NCBI GenBank assembly: GCA_963777915.1
Contig: CAVZSH010000003.1
Span: 186,001-250,000 of the forward strand
DNA: 64,000 nucleotides
Reading direction: 5' to 3'
Source of the DNA: CAVUPF01 sp963777915
GTDB taxonomy: Bacteria; Actinomycetota; Thermoleophilia; Solirubrobacterales; 70-9
Positions 18,889-28,294 of this stretch are shown here, piece by piece. Each line of letters starts with the position of its first letter. The first letter of the stretch is position 1. A program made the translations under genes and the position numbers. Below the pieces are notes generated by a model, which made no database searches, was not told the DNA's origin, and saw only the letters and a list, made by a program, of their open reading frames with translations.

Positions 18889-19493
18889 GCGGGCACCTCG
18901 TGCAGCAGCCGCTCGATCGCGGCGCGAGCATAGTCGAAGACTCGCCGATCCCCGGAGAGCCGATACCTTGAGTTGGCGCCGATGACGACGGCATAGAACT
19001 CAAAGGCGAGGCGCTGCGGGTCCCCCGCGCCGGCCAGTCGAGCCTGGCGCTCCAACTCGCCGAGCCAGGCATCGAGTGCGGCGGCGATCGCCTCTCGGAC
19101 CGGCCCGGGTCGGTCATCGTACTCGGCCGATGTCGCTGCCCAAAAGCAGCCGCCCGAGTAGTCGTCGCGGCCGAGATGAGCCACATAGGCCTCGGCGAGC
19201 GCGCGCAGCCGGGGGGCGCCGTCGGGCGCGGCTGCGGCGGGCTCGATGACGTCAGCGCTGAAGCGGGCGGCCGCAGCCCCCACCGTTGCCAGCTGCAGCT
19301 CCTGCTTGGAGCCGAAGTGGGCGAAGATGCCGCTCTTGCTCATCTCCAGCTCGGCGGCGAGGCGGCCGATCGTCAGCCCCTCGAGGCCCTCGGCGGAGGC
19401 AAGGTCCACGGCGCGGTCGAGGATCGCGGCTCGGGTCTCGGCACCCTTGCTGGTCTCGGTGATGCTGATCCGGGTGAGGCTACAGAAAAGCAC
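18885..19493 (-). CDS. TetR-family repressor
   Basis: 202 aa from GTG 19493. The N-terminal HTH is intact (GLTIGRLAAELEMSKSGIFA, then HFGSKQEL); the C-terminal ligand domain is TetR_C-like with DDYSGGCFWAATSAEYDDRP. The frame is open further upstream, but GTG 19493 leaves about 10 residues before the first helix, as is usual. The GTG lies inside a perfect 16-bp palindrome, consistent with autorepression. First gene of an operon with the SnoaL-like protein; divergent from the cupin gene. Confidence 0.85.
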   Translation of the reverse strand: MLFCSLTRISITETSKGAETRAAILDRAVDLASAEGLEGLTIGRLAAELEMSKSGIFAHFGSKQELQLATVGAAAARFSADVIEPAAAAPDGAPRLRALAEAYVAHLGRDDYSGGCFWAATSAEYDDRPGPVREAIAAALDAWLGELERQARLAGAGDPQRLAFEFYAVVIGANSRYRLSGDRRVFDYARAAIERLLHEVPA

Positions 19494-19505
19494 GAACGTT
19501 CGTGC
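19490..19505. promoter_or_regulatory. perfect 16-bp palindrome, probable TetR operator
   Basis: GCACGAACGTTCGTGC spans the TetR start codon and lies 62 bp before the cupin ATG. A bound TetR dimer would block both divergent genes. Confidence 0.6.
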
Positions 19506-19566
19506 AAATCGACTAGGATCGAGCGCTCTGCCCCAACTGGGGGAAAACTCACTTCGAGGAGGATGG

Positions 19567-19962
19567 ATGAGCACTCACACAGTGAAGAAAATCGACGACA
19601 TGGAGGCTGTCTTCGGCGGCGGCTTCAAGCGCGCCCGCGCCGAACTCGGCGTCGAATCGTTCGGCATGCAGATCATCGACATGCCGCCCAACTACGAGGA
19701 CTACCCAACGCACGATCACGAGCAGGACGGGCAAGAGGAGGTATACGCAACGCTCCGCGGTGGCGGTGAGATCGAGATCGAGGGGGAGCGCTTCCAGCTC
19801 GACCCCGACCATGTCGCCAAGGTCGGTCCGGGCATCAGCCGCAAGGTCTGGCCGGGAGATGAGGGCATCCGCCTCCTCGTCCTCGGTGGCACGGTCGGCA
19901 AAGTCTATGAGGCGCCCGATATCACCAAGCTTGGCGAACCCGACCCGATGGCAGCAGGCTAG
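19567..19962 (+). CDS. cupin-domain protein
   Basis: 131 aa single-domain cupin. Conserved metal-site region YPTHDHEQDGQEEVYATLRG supplies the His/His/Glu ligands, followed by GEIEIEGERFQLDPDHVAKV. Function of the family ranges from sensing to oxygenation. GAGGAGG ends 2-4 nt before ATG 19567. Divergent from the TetR gene across its operator, so probably part of the same regulon as the SnoaL-like protein. Its stop overlaps the next convergent gene by 4 bp. Confidence 0.85.
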   Translation: MSTHTVKKIDDMEAVFGGGFKRARAELGVESFGMQIIDMPPNYEDYPTHDHEQDGQEEVYATLRGGGEIEIEGERFQLDPDHVAKVGPGISRKVWPGDEGIRLLVLGGTVGKVYEAPDITKLGEPDPMAAG

Positions 19963-20165
19963 GACGGTCGGGGGCCGCCGCCGCGCAGCTCACCCCCCGC
20001 GCCCCGGCCGCGCAGCTCGTGGCCGGGGCAACTCCTGACAGGGAGGCGCGGATAGCGCGGATAGCGCCGGTCCACCCGCGAGCGCTCACAGAGCGAGAAC
20101 TCCGACCCGCGGGTGTTGGGCACCAGGCGCTGGTAGGCACAGCTATCGCAGAGCCCTCGGTCCAT
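19959..20165 (-). CDS. small cysteine-rich (zinc-ribbon-like) protein, 68 aa
   Basis: Begins MDRGLCDSCAYQRLV, continues RGSEFSLCERSRVD, then YPRYPRLPVRSCPGHE. The pattern CxxC ... C ... C fits one tetrahedral zinc site. The tail is Arg/Gly-rich and low in complexity. I recognise it only as a small actinobacterial conserved hypothetical. TAGCGT lies 9 nt before the ATG. It ends 4 bp inside the cupin gene and starts 12 bp after the cyclopropane-synthase stop, same strand. Confidence 0.6.
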   Translation of the reverse strand: MDRGLCDSCAYQRLVPNTRGSEFSLCERSRVDRRYPRYPRLPVRSCPGHELRGRGAGGELRGGGPRPS

Positions 20166-20177
20166 CTGACCGGGACG

Positions 20178-21452
20178 CTAGACGCTGTGACGGGAGAGCG
20201 GCAACCCCGGTGAAGCACCGGGGGCGCCCGCCAGCAGCTGCTGGACGGAGATGTCGCCGCGTTCGAAGGCCAGCGCCGAGCCGGTCATGTAGAGGCGCCA
20301 GATCCGCTCCCGCTCCTCTCCCGCCTCGGCGATCGCCGCATCGCGGTGAGCGGCGAGGTTCGCGACCCAGCGGTGCAGGGTCAGTGCGTAGTGCTCGCGC
20401 AGCGACTCGGCGTCGCGAAGCTCCAGCCCCGCCCGCTCCATCGACTCGACCACCCGGCCAACCGGGTGCAGCTCCCCGTCGGGGAAGACGTAGCGCCAGA
20501 TGAAGCTGTCCTTGCGGCGCACGACCGGCGCCAGACGCACGATCCCGTGATTGAGGATCAAGCCCCCGGGGCGGGCCAGACCCCCCAGCCGCCGCATGTA
20601 CTCATCCAAGCGGGCCACTCCCACGTGCTCATACATCCCGACGCTGGCGATCTTGTCATAGGGACCATCGTCGACCTCTCGGTAGTCCTGGACGCGCACC
20701 TCGCAGCGATGCTCCACCCCGGCTTCGCGAATCCGGCGACGCGCCAGCTCTGCCTGGGGCTCTGAGAGCGTGATGCCAACCGCGCGGACGCCGTGATGGG
20801 TCGCGGCGTGGATGACCAGCGACCCCCAGCCACAGCCGACATCGAGCAACCTCTCCCCCGCTGTCAGCCGCAGCTTGCGGCAGATCACCTCGATCTTGCG
20901 CTCCTGTGCCTCCTCCAAGGTGTCATCGGGGGAGGCAAAGTAGGCGCACGAGTAGACCATGCTCGGCCCCAAGACCAGGCGATAGAAGTCGTTGGAAACG
21001 TCGTAGTGGTGGCGGATAGCGTCGCGATCGCGGCGCAGGGAGTGCAGGCGGCCCCCGAGGTGCGCCTCGCTTACCGGAGGCGCCGGCCGGTGAAGATGTA
21101 ACGCGCCGGCCCGGGCGGCGGCGAGCGCCGAGACGAGCTTGTCGCCGAGTCCGAGGCGAAGGTCCCGGAACCTGTCGCCTGCCCGCAGCGCCCGCTCAAG
21201 ATCGCCGTCAACGTCGAGGTCCCCTGCCACCCAGGCCCGGCCCAGGCCGAGCTGGTTGGGCGCGGTGGCGACAAAGGCGAGCGCCCGCGAGTCGCGGATC
21301 AAGAGCGTGTCGCCGCTCCCCTCGCCCCGCTCGGGCCGCAGCTCGCTTCCGTCCCAGAAGCGCACGGCGAATGGGATGCCGCCGGAGAGGCGGCCCTCAA
21401 GTCGCGCCGCAAGCGGCGCGAAGCGATTGGCAACGCCGCCAGTACTTTGCAT
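20178..21452 (-). CDS. cfa: cyclopropane-fatty-acyl-phospholipid synthase family methyltransferase
   Basis: 424 aa from ATG 21452. N-terminal lipid-binding part, then the linker HHYDVSNDFYRLVLGPSMVY, SAM site LLDVGCGWGSLVIHAA, ITLSEPQAELARRRI, and KIASVGMYEHVG with the expected Glu. The tail LREHYALTLHRWVANL is also typical. Uses SAM to add a methylene or methyl group to an unsaturated acyl chain of membrane lipids. TACTCT is 10 nt before the ATG. Confidence 0.9.
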   Translation of the reverse strand: MQSTGGVANRFAPLAARLEGRLSGGIPFAVRFWDGSELRPERGEGSGDTLLIRDSRALAFVATAPNQLGLGRAWVAGDLDVDGDLERALRAGDRFRDLRLGLGDKLVSALAAARAGALHLHRPAPPVSEAHLGGRLHSLRRDRDAIRHHYDVSNDFYRLVLGPSMVYSCAYFASPDDTLEEAQERKIEVICRKLRLTAGERLLDVGCGWGSLVIHAATHHGVRAVGITLSEPQAELARRRIREAGVEHRCEVRVQDYREVDDGPYDKIASVGMYEHVGVARLDEYMRRLGGLARPGGLILNHGIVRLAPVVRRKDSFIWRYVFPDGELHPVGRVVESMERAGLELRDAESLREHYALTLHRWVANLAAHRDAAIAEAGEERERIWRLYMTGSALAFERGDISVQQLLAGAPGASPGLPLSRHSV

Positions 21453-21538
21453 CCGCCCCCCAAGAGTAGACGGCGGACTGCCCGTGCGACAAGGTGTGCA
21501 AATCCGACGGAGGCCAGACGACAGAGCAGACAATCACC

Positions 21539-21676
21539 ATGACGATGTCGAGAGCCGATGCTGAGATCCTCCTGGAAGTACCCTCCTCGGAGCGCCATAA
21601 CGCAGAAGTCGAAGCGGCCTGTAAGGCAACCCGCAGACAACTCGACGAAAAGCTCGGCGAGCTGGCGGGCAGTTAG
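21539..21676 (+). CDS. possible small hypothetical protein, 45 aa
   Basis: ATG 21539 to TAG 21676; a GTG at 21494 would add 15 residues. The peptide is helical and charged (EVEAACKATRRQLDEKLGEL). It fills the gap between cfa and recD2, but its third-codon-position G+C is lower than that of neighbours, and there is no convincing ribosome site or -10 box. May be spurious. Confidence 0.3.
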   Translation: MTMSRADAEILLEVPSSERHNAEVEAACKATRRQLDEKLGELAGS

Positions 21677-21704
21677 CCGCCTCGCCGGCGGCTAGCTTTG
21701 GTCT

Positions 21705-23831
21705 GTGAACGGCACCGCGACCCTGTTCGATACCGATGAGGCGGCCTACTCGGGCACGGTCGAGGTGCTGGGCGTCATCTTCCGGGCCGAGGACGACGGG
21801 TATGCGGTACTGGAGGTTCAAGACACAGAGTCCGGCGGGGGCTTTGCGCTGATCGGCCCGGTCGCCCATCTTGGCTCTGGCGACCGGGCCGAGGTGAGTG
21901 GCGATTGGCAGACCCACCCTCGCTACGGCCGCCAGCTTCGCGCCCAGGGCGCGCTGCCGCTCGACCCCGCCGATCGCGAGGGCCAGATTGCCTATCTCAC
22001 CTCCTTGCGCCACATCGGGCCAGCCCGCGCGGAGCGGCTGGTCGAGGAGCACGGCGAAGCGGTGCTGGGGACGATCGCTGCCGATCCCGCTGGGGTGTTC
22101 GGCTCGCTGAGCGGAGTCAGCGCCAAGCAGGCGAGCGCAGCGGCCGAGTCCTGGCACGCGAGCCGCGCCGTGCGCGACCTTCACGTCCAGCTGGCGCCGC
22201 ACGGGCTGGCGCACCTCGCCGCGCCGATCCATGCCCGCTACGGCGATCGGTCGATGGCGATCCTGCACCAGGACCCCTACCGGCTGACCGAGGTCGAAGG
22301 AGTCGGGTTCGCGCGCGCCGACAAGATCGCGCTGGGCGCCGACGTACCGCCGGAGTCCGACCGCCGCGCCCAGGCCGCCGCGAGCTTCGTCCTCGCCGAG
22401 GCCGAGCAGCAGGGACACACCTTCCTGCCGCTCGCCGAGCTGGCCCGCCGCGCCGCGAAGCTGCTTGGCCTCGAACCCGATCCCGACGTGCTGATCGCCG
22501 CTCGCGGCCTCCTGGCCGAGGAGGGTCGCGTCTATCGCGAGCCGACCCAAGCCCGCGAGATCGCCGTGGCTGAGACGCTGCGCTCCCGCGCCGGCGCCGC
22601 GCCCCACCTCGACCATGAGCCCGCCACCGAGAACCCAGACGGTGAGCTCACCGACGAGCAGTGGGCGGCGGTGCGCGGCGCCTTCGCCTCCCGTGTTTCG
22701 GTGCTGACCGGCGGACCAGGCGTCGGCAAGACCGTCTGCACCCAGGCGATCGTCGCCGAGGCGGAGGCTGCCGAGGCGACGATCGCCCTCTGCGCGCCGA
22801 CCGGGCGAGCGGCGCGGCGCCTCGAGGAGGCAACCCGACACGAGGCGCAGACGATCCATCGAATGCTCGAGTGGATGCCCGGCCGTGACCCCACTTACAG
22901 GCCTGGCCACCCCCTCCCCGCCGATCTCGTGATCGTCGATGAGGCCTCGATGCTGAACCTGCGGCTGGTCGAGGTCCTGCTCGATGGGCTGGCCGAGTCG
23001 ACCCACGTCGTCTTCGTCGGCGATGCCGACCAGCTGCCGCCGATCGGCGCCGGCAAGCCGTTCGAGGATCTGATCGCGGCAGAAGTCGCGCCGGTGGTGC
23101 GGCTCAACCAGATCTTCCGCCGCGCGGCGCAGTCGATGATCACCACCGCCGCCCACGAGATAAACCAGGGGCGCACGCCTCACCTGCGACCCAACGCAGG
23201 CCAGGAACACGACTTCTTCTTCATCGACCGACCGAGCCCGGAGCGGGCGCTGGAGACGGTGGTCGAGGTGGTTGCCGAGCGGGCGCCGAAGCGCTTCGAC
23301 GTCGACCCGATCCGCGAGGTGCAGGTGCTGGCACCGATGTATAAGGGAGCGGTCGGAATCGAAGCGCTCAACGAGCGCCTGCAGGCGCGGCTCAATCCAA
23401 GCGGGAAGCCGGCGCTGAGCGGGCGCTTCCGGATCGGCGACCGCCTGATCCAAACCCGCAACTCCCACGAGCTGGGCCTGATGAACGGCTCGATCGTCTT
23501 CCTGCGTTCCGAGGACCCCGAGGAGGAGGCGATCCTCGTCGACACCGACGATGGCGGCTCCCTGGTGATCCCCTATGGAGAGACGGCGACCCTGCGGCTT
23601 GCCTACGCGATCTCCGTCCACAAGGCACAGGGCTGCGAGGTGCCGGTCGTGGTCGGCGTCTGCCACCGCTCCCACGCGCGGATGCTCACCCGCCCCCTCC
23701 TCTACACCGCGATCACTCGCGCCCGCAGCAGCTGCGTACTGGTCGGGGACCCGGCCGCGCTGGCGATGGCCGTACGTCGCGATGACGGCGGCGGGCGACA
23801 CTCCGGGCTGGCGGAGCGACTGCGGGGATAG
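21705..23831 (+). CDS. recD2: SF1B DNA helicase RecD2
   Basis: 708 aa. N-terminal OB-like and helix-hairpin-helix part (YLTSLRHIGPARAERLVEEH, GVGFARADKIA), then the helicase: Walker A TGGPGVGKT (about residue 337), motif II IVDEASM, VFVGDADQLPPIGAG, and C-terminal SVHKAQGCE and TAITRAR motifs. A 5'-3' helicase for DNA repair in bacteria lacking RecBC, independent of RecBCD. GTG 21705 has TAGCTT 6 nt upstream, a leaderless start. Confidence 0.93.
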   Translation: MNGTATLFDTDEAAYSGTVEVLGVIFRAEDDGYAVLEVQDTESGGGFALIGPVAHLGSGDRAEVSGDWQTHPRYGRQLRAQGALPLDPADREGQIAYLTSLRHIGPARAERLVEEHGEAVLGTIAADPAGVFGSLSGVSAKQASAAAESWHASRAVRDLHVQLAPHGLAHLAAPIHARYGDRSMAILHQDPYRLTEVEGVGFARADKIALGADVPPESDRRAQAAASFVLAEAEQQGHTFLPLAELARRAAKLLGLEPDPDVLIAARGLLAEEGRVYREPTQAREIAVAETLRSRAGAAPHLDHEPATENPDGELTDEQWAAVRGAFASRVSVLTGGPGVGKTVCTQAIVAEAEAAEATIALCAPTGRAARRLEEATRHEAQTIHRMLEWMPGRDPTYRPGHPLPADLVIVDEASMLNLRLVEVLLDGLAESTHVVFVGDADQLPPIGAGKPFEDLIAAEVAPVVRLNQIFRRAAQSMITTAAHEINQGRTPHLRPNAGQEHDFFFIDRPSPERALETVVEVVAERAPKRFDVDPIREVQVLAPMYKGAVGIEALNERLQARLNPSGKPALSGRFRIGDRLIQTRNSHELGLMNGSIVFLRSEDPEEEAILVDTDDGGSLVIPYGETATLRLAYAISVHKAQGCEVPVVVGVCHRSHARMLTRPLLYTAITRARSSCVLVGDPAALAMAVRRDDGGGRHSGLAERLRG

Positions 23832-23883
23832 GCGCCGCGGGCCGCACCGGGGTGACATCCACGGTGTTTCAGAGACTACGCCG

Positions 23884-25674
23884 ATGAGGAAACCGCTCGC
23901 AGTACTGATCGCCCTCATCGGCGTGGCGTTGGTCTGCTCCCAGGCCGAGTCGGCGACGGCGGCTTCCTCGCCCGCCGCGCCCCCCCGCTACGTCGAAGCC
24001 CTCTTCCTCCTCAACCACCCCGGCGGACTCAACCGTTTCGTGCGCTCGGTCTCCGAACCGGGCTCTCCCGACTACCGTCGCTACGCGACCGTGGAACAGC
24101 TGGTGAAGCGCTTCGGCGCCCCTGCGAAGCACCGTCGCGCGACGCTGAGCTGGCTGGCGCAGCACGGGCTGCGGGGGCGGGTCGGGCCGACCGGCACCTA
24201 CGTGCTTGCCCGCCTGCCGCGCGGCGTCGCATCGCGGCTCTTACCGCGCGCGGCGCTCGCCACCTCCTCCGGCGAGCGGGCGGTGGGGCGCCAGGTGCCC
24301 GCGGCGCTGCGGCGACAGGTCGCTGCGATCGGCCTACTCAGCACCAGGCCGGGCGCCTTTGACCCAACTGCGAGCGCGGCGCCCGCCGGACTCTCCGCCA
24401 CCCAGGGAGGGGAACTGGGCTCGCTGATGCCCCATTCCGGCACCTCAGCCGGCTGCGCGGCCGGGCGGGCGGCGGGTGGCACCGGCCTCAGCTCGGCCTT
24501 CACGCCGAATCAGTACCTGACCGCGTTCGGGCACGCCGCGCTTCAGCGCCGCGGTTTTCGCGGCGCCGGATTGAGCGCAGCGCTGGTCGAGATCGACGGC
24601 TTCCGACGCAGCGACATCGCCGCCTTCGGCAAGTGCTTCGGCGTGCGGATCCCGCCGATTCGCGCCACCGCGGTAGGGCTCAAGCGCCTGCTCGCGCCCG
24701 GCGACGAGACCACGCTCGACCTTGAGGTCCTCTCGGCTTCCGCCCCCGGGCTGAAGCACATCTACGTATACGAGGGCCGCTCCTCGGAGGCGGGGATCAT
24801 GAAGACCACCGCCGCGGCCCTCGGCTCCAAGGGCCACCACCCCAACGCGATCTCGATCTCGCTAGGCAGCTGCGAGCCCGAACTCAACCTGGAACTTGCC
24901 GCCAGGCGCGCGCTGGGAAACGTCTTCGCCATCGCCGCAGGTGCCGGGATCTCAACCCTGGCGGCGGCGGGCGATCAGGGCTCAAGCGCTTGTCGGGTCA
25001 TGACCCCGTCCGGTGCGACGGCCCTGCCCCTGCTCGCCGTCAACGATCCCGCCAGCTCGCCGTTCGTGACCGCGGTCGGCGGCACCAACATCTCCCTGAA
25101 CGCACGGAACCGCATCCACTCCGAGGTCACCTGGAACGACTCGCCCGCCTTCCTCGGCGCCGGCGGTGGGGGTGTCAGCCTCTTCTCCCCGCATCGTCCC
25201 TGGTGGCAGCACGGTCCTGGGATGCGCCGCTACGGCACCGGCCGTCTCGTCCCCGACATCTCGGGCCTCGCCGACGTGATTCCCGGCTACGCGATCTACT
25301 GCACCGCCGCGGAATGCGCGGAATTCGAACAACCCAACCTCGGCTGGGTGGCAATCGGGGGCACCAGCGCAGCGACTCCGCTGATGGCCGGTGGCGTCCT
25401 GCTCGCCGACCAGTACGCGGCGCGCCACCGCCAGCCCGCGCTCGGCTTCCTCAACCCGCTGCTGTACAAGCTCGGTGACGGAAGGTTGAGGCACAGCGTC
25501 TTTCGCGACGTGACCAAGGGGAACAACGACCTTGGCCGGCTCACCCCTACCGAAGCTGGCGGCGGTCACCCGCTCGGCTGCTGCTCCGCGACCCCGGGAT
25601 ATGACCTCGCCACCGGCTGGGGCTCACTCCAGGTGGAAGGCTTCGCCAAGGCGGCGGTCAAAGCAGCGCGATAG
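23884..25674 (+). CDS. secreted S53-family (sedolisin) serine-carboxyl peptidase
   Basis: 596 aa, with signal peptide MRKPLAVLIALIGVALVCSQ. The propeptide runs to about residue 200 (FVRSVSEPGSPDYRRYATVE is the typical prodomain segment). Catalytic Glu and Asp sit four apart in DETTLDLEVL (about residues 275-280), the oxyanion Asp in AAGDQGSS, and the Ser in GGTSAATPLMAGG. The C-terminal calcium site is seen in DVTKGNND and YDLATGWG. All triad residues are intact. Such enzymes act at acidic pH outside the cell. Convergent with a second, broken protease of a related subfamily. Confidence 0.9.
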   Translation: MRKPLAVLIALIGVALVCSQAESATAASSPAAPPRYVEALFLLNHPGGLNRFVRSVSEPGSPDYRRYATVEQLVKRFGAPAKHRRATLSWLAQHGLRGRVGPTGTYVLARLPRGVASRLLPRAALATSSGERAVGRQVPAALRRQVAAIGLLSTRPGAFDPTASAAPAGLSATQGGELGSLMPHSGTSAGCAAGRAAGGTGLSSAFTPNQYLTAFGHAALQRRGFRGAGLSAALVEIDGFRRSDIAAFGKCFGVRIPPIRATAVGLKRLLAPGDETTLDLEVLSASAPGLKHIYVYEGRSSEAGIMKTTAAALGSKGHHPNAISISLGSCEPELNLELAARRALGNVFAIAAGAGISTLAAAGDQGSSACRVMTPSGATALPLLAVNDPASSPFVTAVGGTNISLNARNRIHSEVTWNDSPAFLGAGGGGVSLFSPHRPWWQHGPGMRRYGTGRLVPDISGLADVIPGYAIYCTAAECAEFEQPNLGWVAIGGTSAATPLMAGGVLLADQYAARHRQPALGFLNPLLYKLGDGRLRHSVFRDVTKGNNDLGRLTPTEAGGGHPLGCCSATPGYDLATGWGSLQVEGFAKAAVKAAR

Positions 25675-25693
25675 CCACCGGGCCAGGCGAAGA

Positions 25694-28217
25694 TCAGCCG
25701 ACCCGCTTGACCCGGAAGCGGAAGATCGCCGGGGTGGGGTCGACGTTGCCGGCTGAGTCCCGTGCCTTGACTCGAACCGTGTGCTTGCCGAGCCCGAACC
25801 AGCGGGAGAACTTGACGCGGCAGCGGTGGAAGCGGCCTCGGTCCACCCCGCAGATGAAGGTGACGCCGGGCTCGTTGGAGCCGAACCGAAAGGTCTCTCT
25901 CACCTTCCTCTTATGCGTGCGGACCAGCTTATGCGGGTGCCTGGCAAAGAACGTGTTTGGCCGATTGGCCTCGACGGTGAAGGACACCGCGCTGCTGCCA
26001 ACGTGGCCCGCTATGTCGGCCCCGCTCACTTCGAATCGGTGGCTACCGTCGACCAAGGGAGTCGTGGGGACGAAGGGTGAGGTGCAGGCCTGGGGGGTGC
26101 TGCCGTCGAGCGAGCACGAGAAGCCCACCGGGCGGTTCGCGGTAAACGCAATCGTGGGCCTGCGGTTATGACCGATCGCGCTTGGCCGTCCAGTAATCGT
26201 GATCGTCGGCGGCAGCGCAATGCGGGCCACCGCGCCGAAGGCATCGATAAGCCCGGCGCCGACCGCGTTCGGGCCGAACGTTCCAACCGGCTGTGCGGTG
26301 GCGGCGAGCGCCGAGCGTGCCTGGGCGACCGTGAGCGATGGATTCGACTGCAGCATCAGAGCCGCAACCCCGGCGGCATGCGGAGCGGCAGCCGAGGTCC
26401 CACAGTACCTCCAAACGCCTTCTTCGAGTGAGGCAAAGAACGTGGTAACACCGCAGTCGGTGGCTACAACGTCGGGCTTTGAGACCGCTTCGGGGGGGAG
26501 GAGTTTGGGGGCAGGCGTAGTGCCCGAGACCGGGCCGAAGTAATGGGTGACAGGGCCGCGGGAGGAGTATTCCTCCGGGGCCGAGCTGTCGTCGAAGCGC
26601 TCGGCACCGACGGTGATCGCGCTGGCGGCACCACTGTGGCCGAAGATCGTCGGTCCGACCGTATCGCCTTCGGAGGAAGTCGGGTACTGGGTCTCTGAGA
26701 CCCCGCCGCCGTTCTCCAGCAGGGCGAGCTTGAGTCGCGGCGCCAAGCTCGAGATGACTTCTTTGTTGTTGTTGCACGGTTCCCCGAAACAGTGGTTAAT
26801 CGCCAAGCTCGACTTCCTGGCTCGATTTCGTCTTGTTTTCCCATTGGAACACCTCGACGGGCTTTTGGGTTGTGATGTTGTCGCCGTAGCTGCCAACCAC
26901 TTCTCCTCCTTCTTCGATCGGTTCCCCTACGGAGTTGAGAAGGAACGCATCGAGGTCTGTGTGAACGCCGTGCCAGGGTTCCGCCCACTGCAGGTCGACG
27001 GTGAGGGTGGCGCCTCTTTCGACCTTGATGCCGAAGGTGTTATCTTCCGGTTTGGATCCGAATTGCATGCAGTGGCTCGGAGATCCCACTTCGGTGATCG
27101 CTTTAAGCGCTTCTGGGCACCTTCCCGAGTCGCGGAATTCCGGCGCTTCCCAAGAGGCGATTTCGCGACCCATCGCGTCGAGCAGGTTGTCGTTGCCAGC
27201 CGCGGTGAAGTACTCGACCCCGGCCGCGGTCACGCGGCCGATGGCCGCCGCGACCGGCCCGTCCTGGAAGAACGGCTCTTCGAAGTAGGCGACGTCGTCG
27301 GCGATCACCTGCGCGCCGGCGCCGCCTTCGGAGACGGGCTTCGCCAGCCGTTCGATGTTCCGAGCAAAGGCTTCTTCGCTCGGGAATGCCGTCGCAAAGG
27401 CAAGTGAGGCGTCGGGCGCGACGTCGTGGGCGGTCTGCAGCATGGCCCTGCCCTCGTCGGTCGATTCTTCTTCCCCCGAGCCGCCCGCGTAGTCTTCGAT
27501 CACGCGGACGGGCGTCTGCTGGCCAGCGCAGGGATTGGCGGCGCCGGGCAGGTCGCCGCTGGCTTCGTCTTCGGCGGCGTGAGTGGCGATCGGCTGATTC
27601 CCCGTGACCGCCTTGGTCGCGGTGTTGAAGGAGTCCGAAAGCGCCCCTACGGTAACCCCACTGCCGTTGACGCCGAACTCCTGGCGGGCTTCCCCGACGT
27701 GCAACTGGCCGACCCCCTCAGAGACCGCAGACCCCCCTTCACAGGTGGTGGCGGAGGGCAAGGCGGAGGCCGCGCCGCCGACTCCGTAGACGATCGGGGC
27801 CAGGATCTCGGTGACACCCTGCACCCTCGGCACGGCGGCTACCGCGCGCAGCGCAGCGGGCGCCGCGGCGACGGTGACCGTCTGGTAGCGGCGGCTCACC
27901 GTGACGATGCGCCCCCCCGCTGCACGCAGCGCTTCGAGGCTCGCGGCCGCTCCGCGCTCGAAGCGGACGTTGACGAGGACCCGATCTCCTTCGCGCAGCA
28001 GGCTGCCGGGACCGCTCGGAGCGACGCTGAGCATCGCCGCCTGCTTGGCCGGTGGCTTCGAGCGCACCGAAGGCTTCGCCAGCGCGGCCAGGCGCGGCGA
28101 AAGGATCCCGCTGCCGCTCGACATCGCTGTGGCGGGGGCCGCGAGCACGCCGGCGGCGCCGAGCGCCGCGGCGATCGACCAACCCAACAGCCTGCCTCGT
28201 CCCACCTTCAGATTCAT
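25694..28217 (-). pseudogene. frameshifted secreted S8/S53-like subtilase
   Basis: Two frames join near 26805-26820. The 5' part (28217-26796, 473 codons) has a signal peptide, Asp in VGALSDSFN and the DEGRAMLQTAHDVAPDASL segment, where Glu replaces the usual subtilisin His as in the S53-like subfamily. It ends QEVELGD-stop. The 3' part resumes LAINHCFG and contains the Ser motif RYCGTSAAAPHAAG plus two C-terminal Ig-like modules. The total, 2524 nt, is one more than a multiple of three, so removing one base (GAG-C-TTG) restores an 840-aa protease. TAGCTT lies 8 nt before the ATG. Real mutation or sequence error cannot be told apart. Confidence 0.8.
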
Positions 28218-28225
28218 CTCAATCC

Positions 28226-28231
28226 AAGCTA
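28226..28231 (-). promoter_or_regulatory. -10 box of leaderless promoter for the subtilase gene
   Basis: TAGCTT on the minus strand, 8 nt before ATG 28217. Confidence 0.45.
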
Positions 28232-28294
28232 TCGGCCATTCCTTAACTCACCACAACACCGCTACACGGGGTTACGAGCGGAGCCTTCCGAGGT

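Noticed and set aside
21534..23918. Very long open frame antisense to recD2
   Set aside because: Mirrors the GC-rich third positions of RecD2; its translation has no recognisable domain, while the plus strand has all helicase motifs.
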